DNA of 64,000 nt from positions 44,968,849 through 45,032,848 of the forward strand of contig CM059202.1 of assembly GCA_030323885.1 (NCBI GenBank), given 5' to 3'. The translations under genes were made by a program, and so were the position numbers. Position 1 is the first letter of the stretch. Every line of letters starts with the position of its first letter. Positions 48,240 to 57,714 of the stretch are shown in pieces. Under the pieces are notes generated by a model, which worked only from the letters and a program-made list of their open reading frames with translations, did not search any database and was not told where the DNA came from. Source of the stretch: Branchipolynoe longqiensis. Lineage: Eukaryota > Annelida > Polychaeta > Phyllodocida > Polynoidae.

Positions 48240-51200
48240 AGTTACTTTAAGCTAAAGTAAAATATATAACAATGACAACCTCATAAGGCCACTTCTCATG
48301 AAGCTGCAACCACTGTGTTTTAATATAACAACTTCTTGGGTGATACCAACTGGATATTTTTAATTAACATCCATATAAGCATCTAATCCTAATATGACTA
48401 TATTCTTCAAACAGTCACCGAATGGTCAATTTTTAGAGTTAACTTGCTCTAAATTTAGTCACTAATATACCAAAATGTCTTGAATAGGGTCAGCTTTCTC
48501 CATGCAACTCAACCTGTGTGTGCATATGTTCCTATCTGTCAACAATAATTAAATATTGCCACCACAGTACAATTCCAACTATGTGTGCATATATTCATAG
48601 AAATCCTATCTATCTGTCGACATATATCACCAACACAATATACACTGACGTACCAACGTACATCAATGTCTACTTCCCACCTATCTGTCAACATACATCA
48701 AGGTTGAGGGCAACTCCTTCTTTCTGTCGACAATTTTCCAAATAAAATAAATCTATGTCGACGTCCGATGTACAACTCTCCTATCTCAGTATCTGATATA
48801 TATATTTCAAAAATAACTATATATCGATGTAATGATACAATTCCACCCAAACTATCAACCTATATCAACATATATATATATATATATACATACATATATA
48901 CATCGACGTACCGGATTGTACTTCCTTCTATCTGTCGATATAGTTTACAATAAATCTATATCGACGTACCGTTGTCTACTTCCACATCTACACACACACA
49001 GTGTTCTTGTTTACACCCCCCTACACGCCCACCGACCCGTGCCGGCCTGCTATCAACGGTGGGTGTGCGACTGCTGCGCACGGCCTCCCTACACACAGTC
49101 AGGGTGGGTCGCCTTTCTATTGGGACAGCCCCCACTACGTTAAAGCTGCACACTCAATTGAGAGCACACAATTCTCAAAACCAACACACTTGTTCTACAT
49201 CTGGTTTTTATATATCCAACTCGGATACCGGTGCACTTATTAAACATTTGTTGTCTCCTATAAGGGAATACTGTTGAGTAGATTACTAGAACCTGTTACT
49301 GCACAAACCTAATATGTTTTATCTCTGAAATTGAGAGAAACTCCAAACCCTTGGACTATGCCCCTTTAACTTCCCGGGTGGGTTGCGTCACTGCTGCGCG
49401 TCGGCCATACCCCTACACACACACACACACACTCCGATCCCTGCCGGTTGTTGATACACCGCGGTGGGTGAGATAATTGTTGCGCGTCAGTCACACCCCT
49501 TAACCGTCGATATATTTCAAAAATATAAATCGACGTACCGGTGCACAACCCCTTCTATCTCTCGATATAATTCAAAAATAAATATATATCGATGTACCGG
49601 CGCACAATTATGTCGATATATTTCCAAATAAAATATAAATCGACGTACCGGCGCACAACTCCACCTGTGTCTCGATATAATTCAAAATAAGTCTATATCG
49701 ACGTACCGGTGTACAACCCCTTCTATGTCTCGATATAATTCAAAATAAATCTATATCGATGTACCGGCGCACCGCCCTGTCGATCTATTTCAAAATAAAA
49801 TATAAATCGACGTATATCAATGTCTAACTCCTTACTGTCGATATATTTCACCAAAATCATTATATATCGACGTACATCAATGTCCAACTCCCTTACTGTC
49901 GATATATGTCAACAAAATACACATCGATGTACCGGCGCACACTTCCCACCTAACTATCAATATATTTATTCAAACAACGATATATCGATGTACTACTGTA
50001 CAACTGTCCTTAACTGTCGATATACTTAAATATAAATATATACTACAGAGTTGGGCACAGTTACAAAGGATGGGTCGCCTAACCCCTCACACACACAGCA
50101 GACAAAGACCGTGCCCGGCCGGCTGTTGATACACGGCGGTTGGCGTCCTTTACTTGTTGGTTGTGTAATTGCTGGGTGCACCTTACAAAAGGGTGGGTCG
50201 CGTCACCACCTATCCCAACACCCACACAGCTTATTGTTTAGATCTGTCAGATGGTGGTGGTGTAATTGCTGGATGCAGTTACAAAAGGGTGGGTCGCGTC
50301 ACCAATTATCCCAACACCCACACACACTCACACCAGACAAAGGCAGAGCCCGGCCGGCTGTTGACACACGGCCGTGTACTCGCTGCGCGTCAGTCACACA
50401 CTCAGACACCCATTCAACTTGTTTACCAGGCCCGTGGGTGGTGTAATTGCCGGTTGCAGTTACAAAGGGTGGGTCGCGTCACCACTTATCCTACACCCAC
50501 ACAGCCTATTGTTTTAGATCTGTCAGATGGTGATTGTGTAATCACTGCCCTCTGCCACTTAGTCGGTCTAGCCCGTAGTCTCCAACCATTGTCCTATTCA
50601 AACAGGCTATTTTCCCGCCAAATAAGTTATCTGGACGCCAAACACGTTATTTTCCCGCCAAATAAGTTATTTTCCCGCCGAATACGTTATTTCTACGCTT
50701 AACACGCTATTTTACCAATAAAATACGTCATTTTACCATTAAATACGTTATTTTAACAATAAAATACGTCAAGTTACCAGTACATACTTTAATAAGTTAT
50801 TTTAGTATTAAATACGTTATTCTACCCTTCAGACACGTTATTCTTGTATTAAATACGTTATTTTAACGCGAAACACGTTATTTTAACGCGAATTACGTTA
50901 TTCTAACGCGAAATACGTTATTCTGACGCAAATCGGACAAGAACTGACTGAGCGTCGAATTTAATAATATCCAAATTTCGATCAGTCTCGTGGTTCTGGC
51001 GGCGTCGCGCACACAACACAACGGACTTCCCGACTTTCAAACTATATATAAATTTATATCGTTCTTTAACACAGAGCTAGCGGCATCGCGCACACACACA
51101 ACGGACTTCCCGACTTTCAAACTATATATAAATTTATATCGTTCTTTAACACAGAACGTACTAGCCTCACACAGAACGTACTAGCCTCACACAGAACGTA

Positions 51201-51304
51201 CTAGCCACCTTAAGCTTTCTTATTTTTCTTCTCCCTTATCTTTTCTTTATATATAATTCTCTATATCGGCCAGAACCTGGACAAGAAAGCGGACACAGTA
51301 CATC
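48240..51304 (-). repeat. 3-kb repeat-filled leader between accessory ORF and gag
   Basis: Three repeat zones. 48520-50045 carries ~15 degenerate units pairing TCGATATA with TATATCGA around an A-rich centre and followed by CGTACCGG(C/T)GCAC. 50060-50520 has repeats of TTACAAA(A)GGGTGGGTCGC(G)TCACCA plus CACACACA-type runs. 50620-50935 holds ~15 units of ATACGTTATTTT. A 90-base duplication (CGGACTTCCCGACTTTCAAA...) lies at ~51020-51150, with three ACAGAACGTACTAGCC units at 51150-51200. No ORF of substance. A TTAA element is inserted at 49140-49369. Confidence 0.8.
49140..49369. mobile_element. TTAA TIR element, compact copy
   Basis: TTAAAGCTGCACACTC to GGACTATGCCCCTTTAA, 230 bases, TTAA at both ends. 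Interior (CACTTATTAAACATTTGTTG, AAGGGAATACTG) as in the other copies. Confidence 0.8.
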
Positions 51305-52105
51305 CTAGCACTCCATCATATTCTTCCTTATCTTTTCCTCTATCTTTACTGCTCTTATCCCTTCTATGATTTTATAATATGCCTCTGACATTTCCTCCAC
51401 TTTTTTCGCCTGCTGGTCGGCCTTCCTTACCCATTCCTGCATTCTATCAAAATCGTCCTGTATCCCTGTCTTCCTAAACTTCTCTTTTTCTTCACCTACC
51501 CTCAATGCCAACTCATTCCTATGCTCCCATTCTTCATCTAACTGTTTCCCTTCTTCCGAATTTTCCTTTATTTCCGCCAACTCTTCCTCTAGTTCCTCAT
51601 CTATTTCTTCCCCTGCATATTCTAAATATTCCCCAACGTCCTGCTCCTCATCCCCTGTATCTGAGTCTGAATCTGAGTCCACAGCCTGTACTTCTGCTTC
51701 TCCCTCAAAGAACCCTTCATCTGGTGTTGCTTCCGTCATGAACTGTGCCCATCCCGCATTAGCACCCACATTAACTCCCACATGCATTACCACATTAACT
51801 CCTTCATTTAACCAACTTATTTTGATCCACTGCCTTTTCACCACTCTCTCCCACACATTGACTCTATCAAATGCCTCCTGCTCCCACAACTTTCCTAACA
51901 CTTCTTTTTCATCCGCTAACCTTCCCTCTAACTGGTAGGCCAGCTGATATTCCTCTCCCAACTGCCTTCCCTCCTCAGAGAACTCCCAATCCCAATTCAA
52001 CTGTCTCTCTATCTCTTCATCCCCTCTTGGCACCGGTATCTCTTTCACCACTTCATCAAACCCTTCATCCTCTGACACACTCTCCCATTCCTGTTCTCTG
52101 CTCAT
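51305..52105 (-). CDS. acidic accessory ORF of the envelope element, internally duplicated
   Basis: 266 codons from an ATG at 52105. I do not recognise it. It is strongly acidic and helical-looking, with a tract SDSDSDTGDEEQD near the middle. Two halves align: SEEGRQLGEEYQLAYQ...DEKEVLGKL...AFDRVNVWE (N-terminal) with SEEGKQLDEEWEHRNE...EEKEKFRKT...DFDRMQEWV (C-terminal), about 125 residues apart, so the protein arose by internal duplication. No signal peptide, transmembrane segment or zinc motif. It lies 270 bases downstream of the PBS and 3 kb upstream of gag in the same orientation, so it would be the first ORF on the genomic RNA. Open without stops. Whether it is expressed is unknown. A captured host gene or an alternative gag-like protein are both possible. 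Confidence 0.6.
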   Translation of the reverse strand: MSREQEWESVSEDEGFDEVVKEIPVPRGDEEIERQLNWDWEFSEEGRQLGEEYQLAYQLEGRLADEKEVLGKLWEQEAFDRVNVWERVVKRQWIKISWLNEGVNVVMHVGVNVGANAGWAQFMTEATPDEGFFEGEAEVQAVDSDSDSDTGDEEQDVGEYLEYAGEEIDEELEEELAEIKENSEEGKQLDEEWEHRNELALRVGEEKEKFRKTGIQDDFDRMQEWVRKADQQAKKVEEMSEAYYKIIEGIRAVKIEEKIRKNMMEC

Positions 52106-52377
52106 TCTTACTCACACCGTACATATACAGTCAAGATCGACACTTACTCATACCTATGTTTCTTTGGATGTACTGTGTGTGTGTGCTGGCAGTGTGCATG
52201 CCATGTGGTTGTGATGGTTCTCTCCTCTGGTTGTGTGCCTTTGTTACATACATACATATATCACAAGTATCAAACCATGGCGGTACACAGTGTCATATCC
52301 CCTCTCAAACTCAGCACACAGAACAAGCAATATAGGCAAAGTGGCCTTACCTGACTCTCACGGGTGTCTTTCGTCGT

Positions 52378-52395
52378 CTTCAGTCGCAGTCGCCA
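52378..52395 (-). promoter_or_regulatory. primer-binding site of the envelope Gypsy
   Basis: Minus strand TGGCGACTGCGACTGAAG, one base inside the LTR edge at 52397. The TGG start would pair with a tRNA CCA 3' end, and TGGCGAC-type sites are common in Gypsy elements. Confidence 0.6.
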
Positions 52396-52396
52396 C

Positions 52397-52931
52397 TATA
52401 ATATTACTGGATGCCCGGCCACGTTTGGGACACCAGAGAATACTACAGAAACTCTCCCCTTCATATCACTTGTCTATCAACTCATTAACCAATTCTAAGG
52501 AAGAATGAAGTCAAGACACAGATAAACAGTGGAGAAGTTGTGCTTTACTAACACCAACTCCTGTCCACCTACCAGTGACCTATCATCCACACCCCTTGCC
52601 TTCTAGCCACACAAGATCTCATTACTACTTTAGCCTGTATAGAAAGCAGTGCTTACAGCTCATGGGACAGGAGTCCTATAGCTGTGTTCACACTCAATTA
52701 GAATAGATGAATTTTGATAGCATCAGACAGAGTGTCTGGGGTTCCTGCTCAAGAGTAGGTGCGCCTCACTCCAGAGTCAGGAGTAGAGTGATCTCTCTTC
52801 AGTGTGTATGAAGCAGAATCTAGAAATAAGATCTTGGTTTGAGGCTAGTGTGGTCAGAGGGCCAATGGGATGCAGGTGACTGGGCAGTCCCCCGCCAGCC
52901 AATCAGGCACCTCCACAGTCAGGGTGGGTGG
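52397..52931 (-). repeat. 5' LTR of the envelope Gypsy, part 1
   Basis: Similar to 28179-~28755 of the solo LTR (e.g. TGCCCGGCC, CACCTACCAGTGACCTATCA, GCCAATCAGGCACC). Interrupted at 52932 by the deleted Gypsy and continues at 56303-56724. Terminal TG has mutated to TA. Confidence 0.75.
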
Positions 52932-53039
52932 TGTAAAGACGTGTTGACACAATGGATCTTGTAACGTAACTGTTTATTGGAACTATATCTGGTGACGTCA
53001 CTAGTCGTGACAGAGATCAATACATTACATCTTCCCTTC

Positions 53040-53604
53040 AATCACATTGCAAACTTAAGTACTTAATCCGCTATGCTTAATTCACTATCTCCCTATTCTG
53101 TCTCTTTATACAACCAAAACATCTTATGCAATCCAGCCTTTACATCAGATCGTCCCTATTCTATACCTCCCCTTTATATTTCCAACAACGGTTAAACAAT
53201 CATTTGATAAATCCCCTGTGAACGTAATATTCTGTCATTTAATATTACATTACTTCCCGATTACGTCAATCCCGTGATCCGTCGGAACAGTGTACTACTT
53301 TGCCTATTTACTTGTCGTAAATATGTATCATGAAATATGCTCAGCATTCTTGTTCGCTCATTATCTACACTTACTTATTAAGATTGTTGTATTTTCGATT
53401 AGATGTCTGTCGTGATCAACGTCCGTGCATGAGCGCTGTTAACGAATGCCTATTCTTATCGCCTCTGATTGTCTACGTTCTTTGTATGACCTCTCGGCGC
53501 AGTGTGACGTCAGCGTGCGCTTGTGTGCGTGAATGACTGTTTTTATATTTTTATGAACGTGACCCTTCTTTGTTTGACCGACTGTACGTAATCGCATGTG
53601 GCAT
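53040..53604. other. 3' non-coding part of the deleted Gypsy
   Basis: 565 bases between the integrase stop and the polypurine tract (plus-strand 53030-53039, TCTTCCCTTC). AT-rich, without an env-like ORF. Confidence 0.6.
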
Positions 53605-54945
53605 TCATGTTAAACGTTTTGGAGGCTTACTAACTCTACCGTATCTTGTGGTGTAAGGTGAGTTTGTCGTGGGTGACCGGATGTTTTGTGCTATTTTGTC
53701 ATTTACAATTTGATGAGGACATTTGAAGATGAATTTCCTGTTTCTTCTTATAAGATTATTTTTGTCATTACGTATTGTATAATCTCGTCTTCTTGTGTCA
53801 CTGGTATCTGTTATGTGACCCAGCTCCCACTCATTATTATAATTTCTATACCTAATTTTGTCTCCCACTTGTAAAGGTGAATGTTCTCTGCCTGCGTGGT
53901 TGTCAAAATATTTCTTTTGGATTAGTTGCCTACGCTGCAATTGTTCCGATATGGACGGTTTTATTGTGGCTTTTAATCGGTCATTTACCACTGGTAACCG
54001 TGATCTTAAACGTCTCGACATGAGCATTTGAGCTGGCGATGCATTGACACCTTCGAACGAGGTGTTTCTGTAGTTGAGCATTGCTATGTTAACATCAGTT
54101 TTATCTTTATTACATTTTTTTATCATGTTTTTGAACGTCTGGACTGAACGTTCAGCCTGTCCGTTACTTTGTGGGTGCATGGGATTAGTGAAGATTCGTT
54201 CAAACCCATAGTACATGGCAAATTCACGAAATTCCCTGCTCGAAAATTGAGGACTGTTGTCCGACACTACATATCGTGGGATGCCATGCCTGCTAAATAT
54301 TTGCTTTATAACATTAATAACGGCTTTACTGGTAGTTTCTAACAACTCAACAACTTCGGGAAATTTTGAGTAATAATCTACAATTACTAAGTAATCCTTA
54401 TCCCCAACATGAAACAAGTCAACTCCAACTTTATTGTATGGTATATCGGGTATCTCATGGCCGATTAATGGCTCTTTACCTGGCATATTTCGACACTCTT
54501 GGCAGATATTACATCGGGCTACCGTTTCTTCTAATGCGCCCATCAGCCCTGGCCAGAACACTGTGTCCCTCGCTAATTGTTTGCTTTTTATAACCCCTAA
54601 ATGAGCTTCATGCAGTTTTTTTAACATGTCTGTCCGCATCGACTTAGGGATAATTATTTGTGAACCTCTTAACAGCAATCCCTCAGAAATGGTGATCTCG
54701 TCCTTAAATCTAAAAAACATTTGAACATCTGGGTCGAGGGATTTCCCTTCCTTAGGCCAACCATGTATTGACAAGTCAACAATTTTTTGCAGTGTTGTAT
54801 CCAACACTGTCTCTTGTTTAACGGCTTGGGCTACGTCTGGATCCATCCCAATGGAAGCTATTGACATGTTCCGATCGTATAGGTCGTCAGGGGTCACACT
54901 GGTAGTGTGGGCCCTCGATAGGGTATCAAACGATTTGCTATCGCA
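53605..54945 (-). CDS. integrase of the deleted Gypsy, fused to an RNase H remnant
   Basis: About 430 codons of integrase. Zinc domain LHEAHLGVIKSKQLARD and CNICQEC. Core D160 (VGVDLFHVG), D213 (VVSDNSPQFSS) and E249 (NGQAERSVQTFK). GPY/F-like C-terminus (LQVGDKIRYRN). No ATG at the frame start (GTG 54897). The same frame extends upstream as DSKSFDTLSRAHTTS to a stop near 54948. DTLSRA is the last motif of RNase H, so the coding sequence joins protease directly to the very end of RNase H. The integrase frame itself is intact. Expression would require a frameshift from gag-PR. Confidence 0.85.
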   Translation of the reverse strand, partial: CDSKSFDTLSRAHTTSVTPDDLYDRNMSIASIGMDPDVAQAVKQETVLDTTLQKIVDLSIHGWPKEGKSLDPDVQMFFRFKDEITISEGLLLRGSQIIIPKSMRTDMLKKLHEAHLGVIKSKQLARDTVFWPGLMGALEETVARCNICQECRNMPGKEPLIGHEIPDIPYNKVGVDLFHVGDKDYLVIVDYYSKFPEVVELLETTSKAVINVIKQIFSRHGIPRYVVSDNSPQFSSREFREFAMYYGFERIFTNPMHPQSNGQAERSVQTFKNMIKKCNKDKTDVNIAMLNYRNTSFEGVNASPAQMLMSRRLRSRLPVVNDRLKATIKPSISEQLQRRQLIQKKYFDNHAGREHSPLQVGDKIRYRNYNNEWELGHITDTSDTRRRDYTIRNDKNNLIRRNRKFIFKCPHQIVNDKIAQNIRSPTTNSPYTTRYGRVSKPPKRLT

Positions 54946-56180
54946 TCATCCTCTACGGCGTCCAAGACATCCAAACGCGTCAACAAGCCTAATTGGACAC
55001 AGGTCTGTTTTCCTAGAATTGCGCACCCGGCGTCGGTAACTTGAAATTTGACGCAGTGACCCTCGACATTAAGGGACACCTCCCCATGCGGGCGAATTTT
55101 ATGCCCACCATACGTCACTAACTGGCAATTTGATGGAACCATACACGCTTTACTCATTTTATGGTACATGTCTAGTGGCAAAACATTAGCTTCTGAGCCA
55201 GTATCCAACTTAAATCGGACATCTAGGCCTCCTACACAAAATACAGTGTACCATAAGTTTTTGTTGTCTTTTTCACTAGTACACAGAGTGCCTACAAATA
55301 AGTCACCATCCATCTCATTACTGTCAATATATTGTTCTTGGTGCGCGATGTCGTCCTCGGCGACATCAATTCCGTAAACAGCTGCAGTCCTACCTTGAGC
55401 TTGTTGTAGTCGGCACATTTTCACGAAATGTCCAATTTTCCGACATCCCAAACACTCTTTCCCTCTTGCCGGACATGTTCCCGTGGCATGTGTATAACCG
55501 CACTGGTTGCACTTGTTCCCCGCTCGTCGACTCGCTTGTTGTTGTTGATAACGACCAGCTGATCGCCGTATCCAAGGAGACGATCCTGCCGTAGGCCGTT
55601 GTTTGTTCGTGTATCCTGTTTGCATCGCATCGACTTGGTGTACCTCCCTCTGTTTCACTTGGGCGGACTTGATCTCGCTAAGGCGACATAACTGTATACA
55701 TTCCTCCAGTTTCAAATCGGGCATCTGTAACAACTTGTTCCGTACCACATCGTCCGTTATACCGCACACAATTCTGTCGCATAGCAACGACGATTCTAAT
55801 TGTTCATAGCAGCAATACTGCACTCGGTGTTTAAGTTCTCTAATAAACGAATCCATACTTTGTTCTGCTTGATTAAACGAGTTGAACTCGTAACGAATGA
55901 CTGTCAAATTCGTTTTACCTTCACAATAACGTGCGAATGCGTCTATTAATGGCCCGATCTTGTCTTTGTCGGTGCCCTCCAGTGTGAACGTCCGATGAAC
56001 CTTTTGGGCTTCCACCCCCGCGACGTGCAGAAATACGCAGCACTGAATACGTTCTGTTTTTGTCGATACTCCAGCGGCTACAGCATATATTTTGTATGCC
56101 TGTAACCAGCACCTCCAGTTTATCGCCATTTTCTCGTCCAAGTTCAGATATCCTGGCGGTTTCAGCCCGTGGAGCGCCAT
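54894..56180 (-). CDS. gag-protease of the deleted Gypsy
   Basis: 428 codons from the ATG at 56180. N-terminal capsid-like region (MAINWRCWLQAYKIYA, VFLHVAGVEAQKV). Two zinc knuckles: CNQCGYTHATGTC (224-236) and CLGCRKIGHFVKMC (243-256). Aspartic protease with FKLDTGSEANVLP (D326) and a hydrophobic C-terminal flap/dimer region to ~405. The last ~20 residues (after DVLDAVEDD) are the RNase H remnant read in the wrong frame, so the true protein end is lost at the deletion junction. The relic at 57715-58746 is homologous throughout. Confidence 0.88.
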   Translation of the reverse strand: MALHGLKPPGYLNLDEKMAINWRCWLQAYKIYAVAAGVSTKTERIQCCVFLHVAGVEAQKVHRTFTLEGTDKDKIGPLIDAFARYCEGKTNLTVIRYEFNSFNQAEQSMDSFIRELKHRVQYCCYEQLESSLLCDRIVCGITDDVVRNKLLQMPDLKLEECIQLCRLSEIKSAQVKQREVHQVDAMQTGYTNKQRPTAGSSPWIRRSAGRYQQQQASRRAGNKCNQCGYTHATGTCPARGKECLGCRKIGHFVKMCRLQQAQGRTAAVYGIDVAEDDIAHQEQYIDSNEMDGDLFVGTLCTSEKDNKNLWYTVFCVGGLDVRFKLDTGSEANVLPLDMYHKMSKACMVPSNCQLVTYGGHKIRPHGEVSLNVEGHCVKFQVTDAGCAILGKQTCVQLGLLTRLDVLDAVEDDAIANRLIPYRGPTLPV

Positions 56181-56302
56181 GATTCGACCTTAATATCTGA
56201 CACCATGTAAAGACGTGTTGACACAATGGATCTTGTAACGTAACTGTTTATTTGAACTATCTCTGGTGACGTCACTAGTCGTGACCGAGATCAATTACTA
56301 CA

Positions 56303-56724
56303 TGTGGCCTCCCCAGTAGGGGTTGCTGTACTCAACCCAGCTGCAGGTGGTGCATGTGTGTATATGCAAATTAGGTGTGGTCCAGCCCAAAGTGGTCAGG
56401 GCAGCGGGGGGCAGGTAGATTAGTTATACAGTTAACCATAGATCTCTGTTAAAATTGGTTTTTCTCCAATTGCACTCTTTAAGGATGCATAGACATATAG
56501 ACATATTTCAACAATCATGTACTGCCTCTTATATAGGAACATCTCTTCATTAATCTCAGGCATAATATATGAACATATATTTCACACTGCTTATATCATG
56601 TCATAATGGGAGTGGGATATTATTACTTTTAGTTTATATAACATCGTCCCCACTCCGTCGCCCAAGACTAATAATGCTCTCTGCCAATATATAATTCTTA
56701 ACCGAAAATCCGTATATTTTTACA
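56303..56724 (-). repeat. 5' LTR of the envelope Gypsy, part 2
   Basis: Continues the LTR after the nested element: AGGGGTTGCTGTACTCAACC, AGCTGCAGGTGGTG, then TGCCAATATATAATTC and end GTATATTTTTACA at 56724, matching the right half of the solo LTR at 28179-29178. Outer flanks (AACG vs CCAC) are not expected to match because only one LTR of the element is here. Confidence 0.75.
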
Positions 56725-57077
56725 AACGGATTCCGGATCCAACGGACATAATCTGCTAGAGTGAATATCTGAACATTTGCGCACTTTAAGAGAACTAGTT
56801 ATTTTCTGAACCCCAGCCTTCCAGCAGCAATACTTCAGTAGCCACCACCAGTGCTTCAGATTTCCTTGGCTTTGAGTCTGAGAGTAATAGCTACTCTGTA
56901 TTTGCAACATGTTGACTGAGCGATAGCCCTTTACCTTTCGACTATATCAGTGATTTGTTGATTTCTGTGAGGAGACATTATTATAATGGGCATTGACATG
57001 CTGTTACCGGTAGTCGGATTTTGGAATTATGCAAATATGGTTGATGATCATTTTAAGATTACAAAGGGTCAATCTAC
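56725..57077. other. no recognisable feature
   Basis: Unique spacer between the envelope Gypsy LTR and a TIR element. Confidence 0.5.
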
Positions 57078-57660
57078 AGCCGTGTTCACACGGGGAATGT
57101 AAATCGATTCGTAGAAATCGACTTGCCTAGTTCGACGCACATTTCCCGTCTGAACGGACGGCTGAGTCGGATTACGCCTGATTACGCCTGATTATGCCTG
57201 AATCGATTCCTGTGATGCGGATAATGTAAACCACCTCACGAGGTAGTTTACGTGAGGCGATTTCTGTGATTCGATTTATTTTGCCCGTGTGGACGCATCT
57301 GAGGCGGATTAAGCACTTCACACGCATGCGCAGTCAACCTTAGTTTGTTGACTTTCCGGTCGATCAAAAGCGCATATTATATAATTTAATTAATGAAACC
57401 GCTATCTATGCACAGATATTTTTTTTCAGCATTTATTTGTAGGGTTTCACTGCCCATCAGAAGTTTTGACCGTTCCAAACCAATATGATGCAGTAAATAC
57501 ATATCTAGGTCGAATCCACTCTCTCGTGGTGATGTGGACTTGCTCATGCGCAGCATTCGATTTCCGGCCGAAGTACTGCCCGTGTGAACGGGCCACTAAT
57601 TCGCCTCACCTGATTCGATTTGCCTGATTCGCCTCACATTTTGCCCGTGTGAACACGGCT
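57078..57660. mobile_element. 583-bp TIR element with TAC target duplication
   Basis: Perfect 17-bp ends AGCCGTGTTCACACGGG (57078-57094) and complement (57644-57660), flanked by TAC on both sides (57075-57077, 57661-57663). Sub-terminal repeats of GATTCG and GCCTGATT. No transposase. Same family as 38003-38578. A further partial end (TTTTGCCCGTGTGAACGGGC) follows at ~57690-57711, so a second copy abuts the Gypsy relic. Confidence 0.85.
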
Positions 57661-57714
57661 TACGTGAATCGATTCGTGTGAGGCGGATAATTTTGCCCGT
57701 GTGAACGGGCGCTA

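Larger units (their letters stand above)
52932..56302 (-). mobile_element. internally deleted Gypsy-type element inserted in an LTR
   Basis: Short LTRs (52932-53029 and 56206-56302, ~97 bp, about five differences, TG...CA on the plus strand). PBS directly after the 5' LTR (minus TGGTGTCAGATATTAAGG from 56205), PPT GAAGGGAAG before the 3' LTR. Flanks GGTGG and TGTGG suggest a 5-bp target duplication with one mismatch. Carries gag-PR and integrase but no RT or RNase H, so it cannot replicate alone. It is inserted into the 5' LTR of the envelope Gypsy and is therefore younger than it. Confidence 0.85.
40368..56724 (-). mobile_element. large envelope-bearing Gypsy (Metaviridae) element with nested insertion
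   Basis: Transcript order on the minus strand: 5' LTR (56724 to 52397, split by another element), PBS (52395-52378), accessory ORF (52105-51305), repeat-rich leader, gag (48235-46838), pol (46798-42689), spacer, env (41726 to gap). Subtracting the ~3.37-kb nested insertion leaves about 13 kb before the missing 3' end, which is large for Gypsy elements. The LTR link rests on similarity to the solo LTR at 28179-29178 and on the PBS lying 1 base inside the LTR edge. One TTAA-type element (49140-49369) also sits in the leader. The 3' LTR is not visible. Confidence 0.75.

Noticed and set aside
56206..56302. Treating the ~97-bp flanking repeats as SINE or MITE rather than LTRs
   Set aside because: They start TG and end CA, adjoin a PBS and a polypurine tract, and enclose gag-PR and integrase, so LTR is the better reading.
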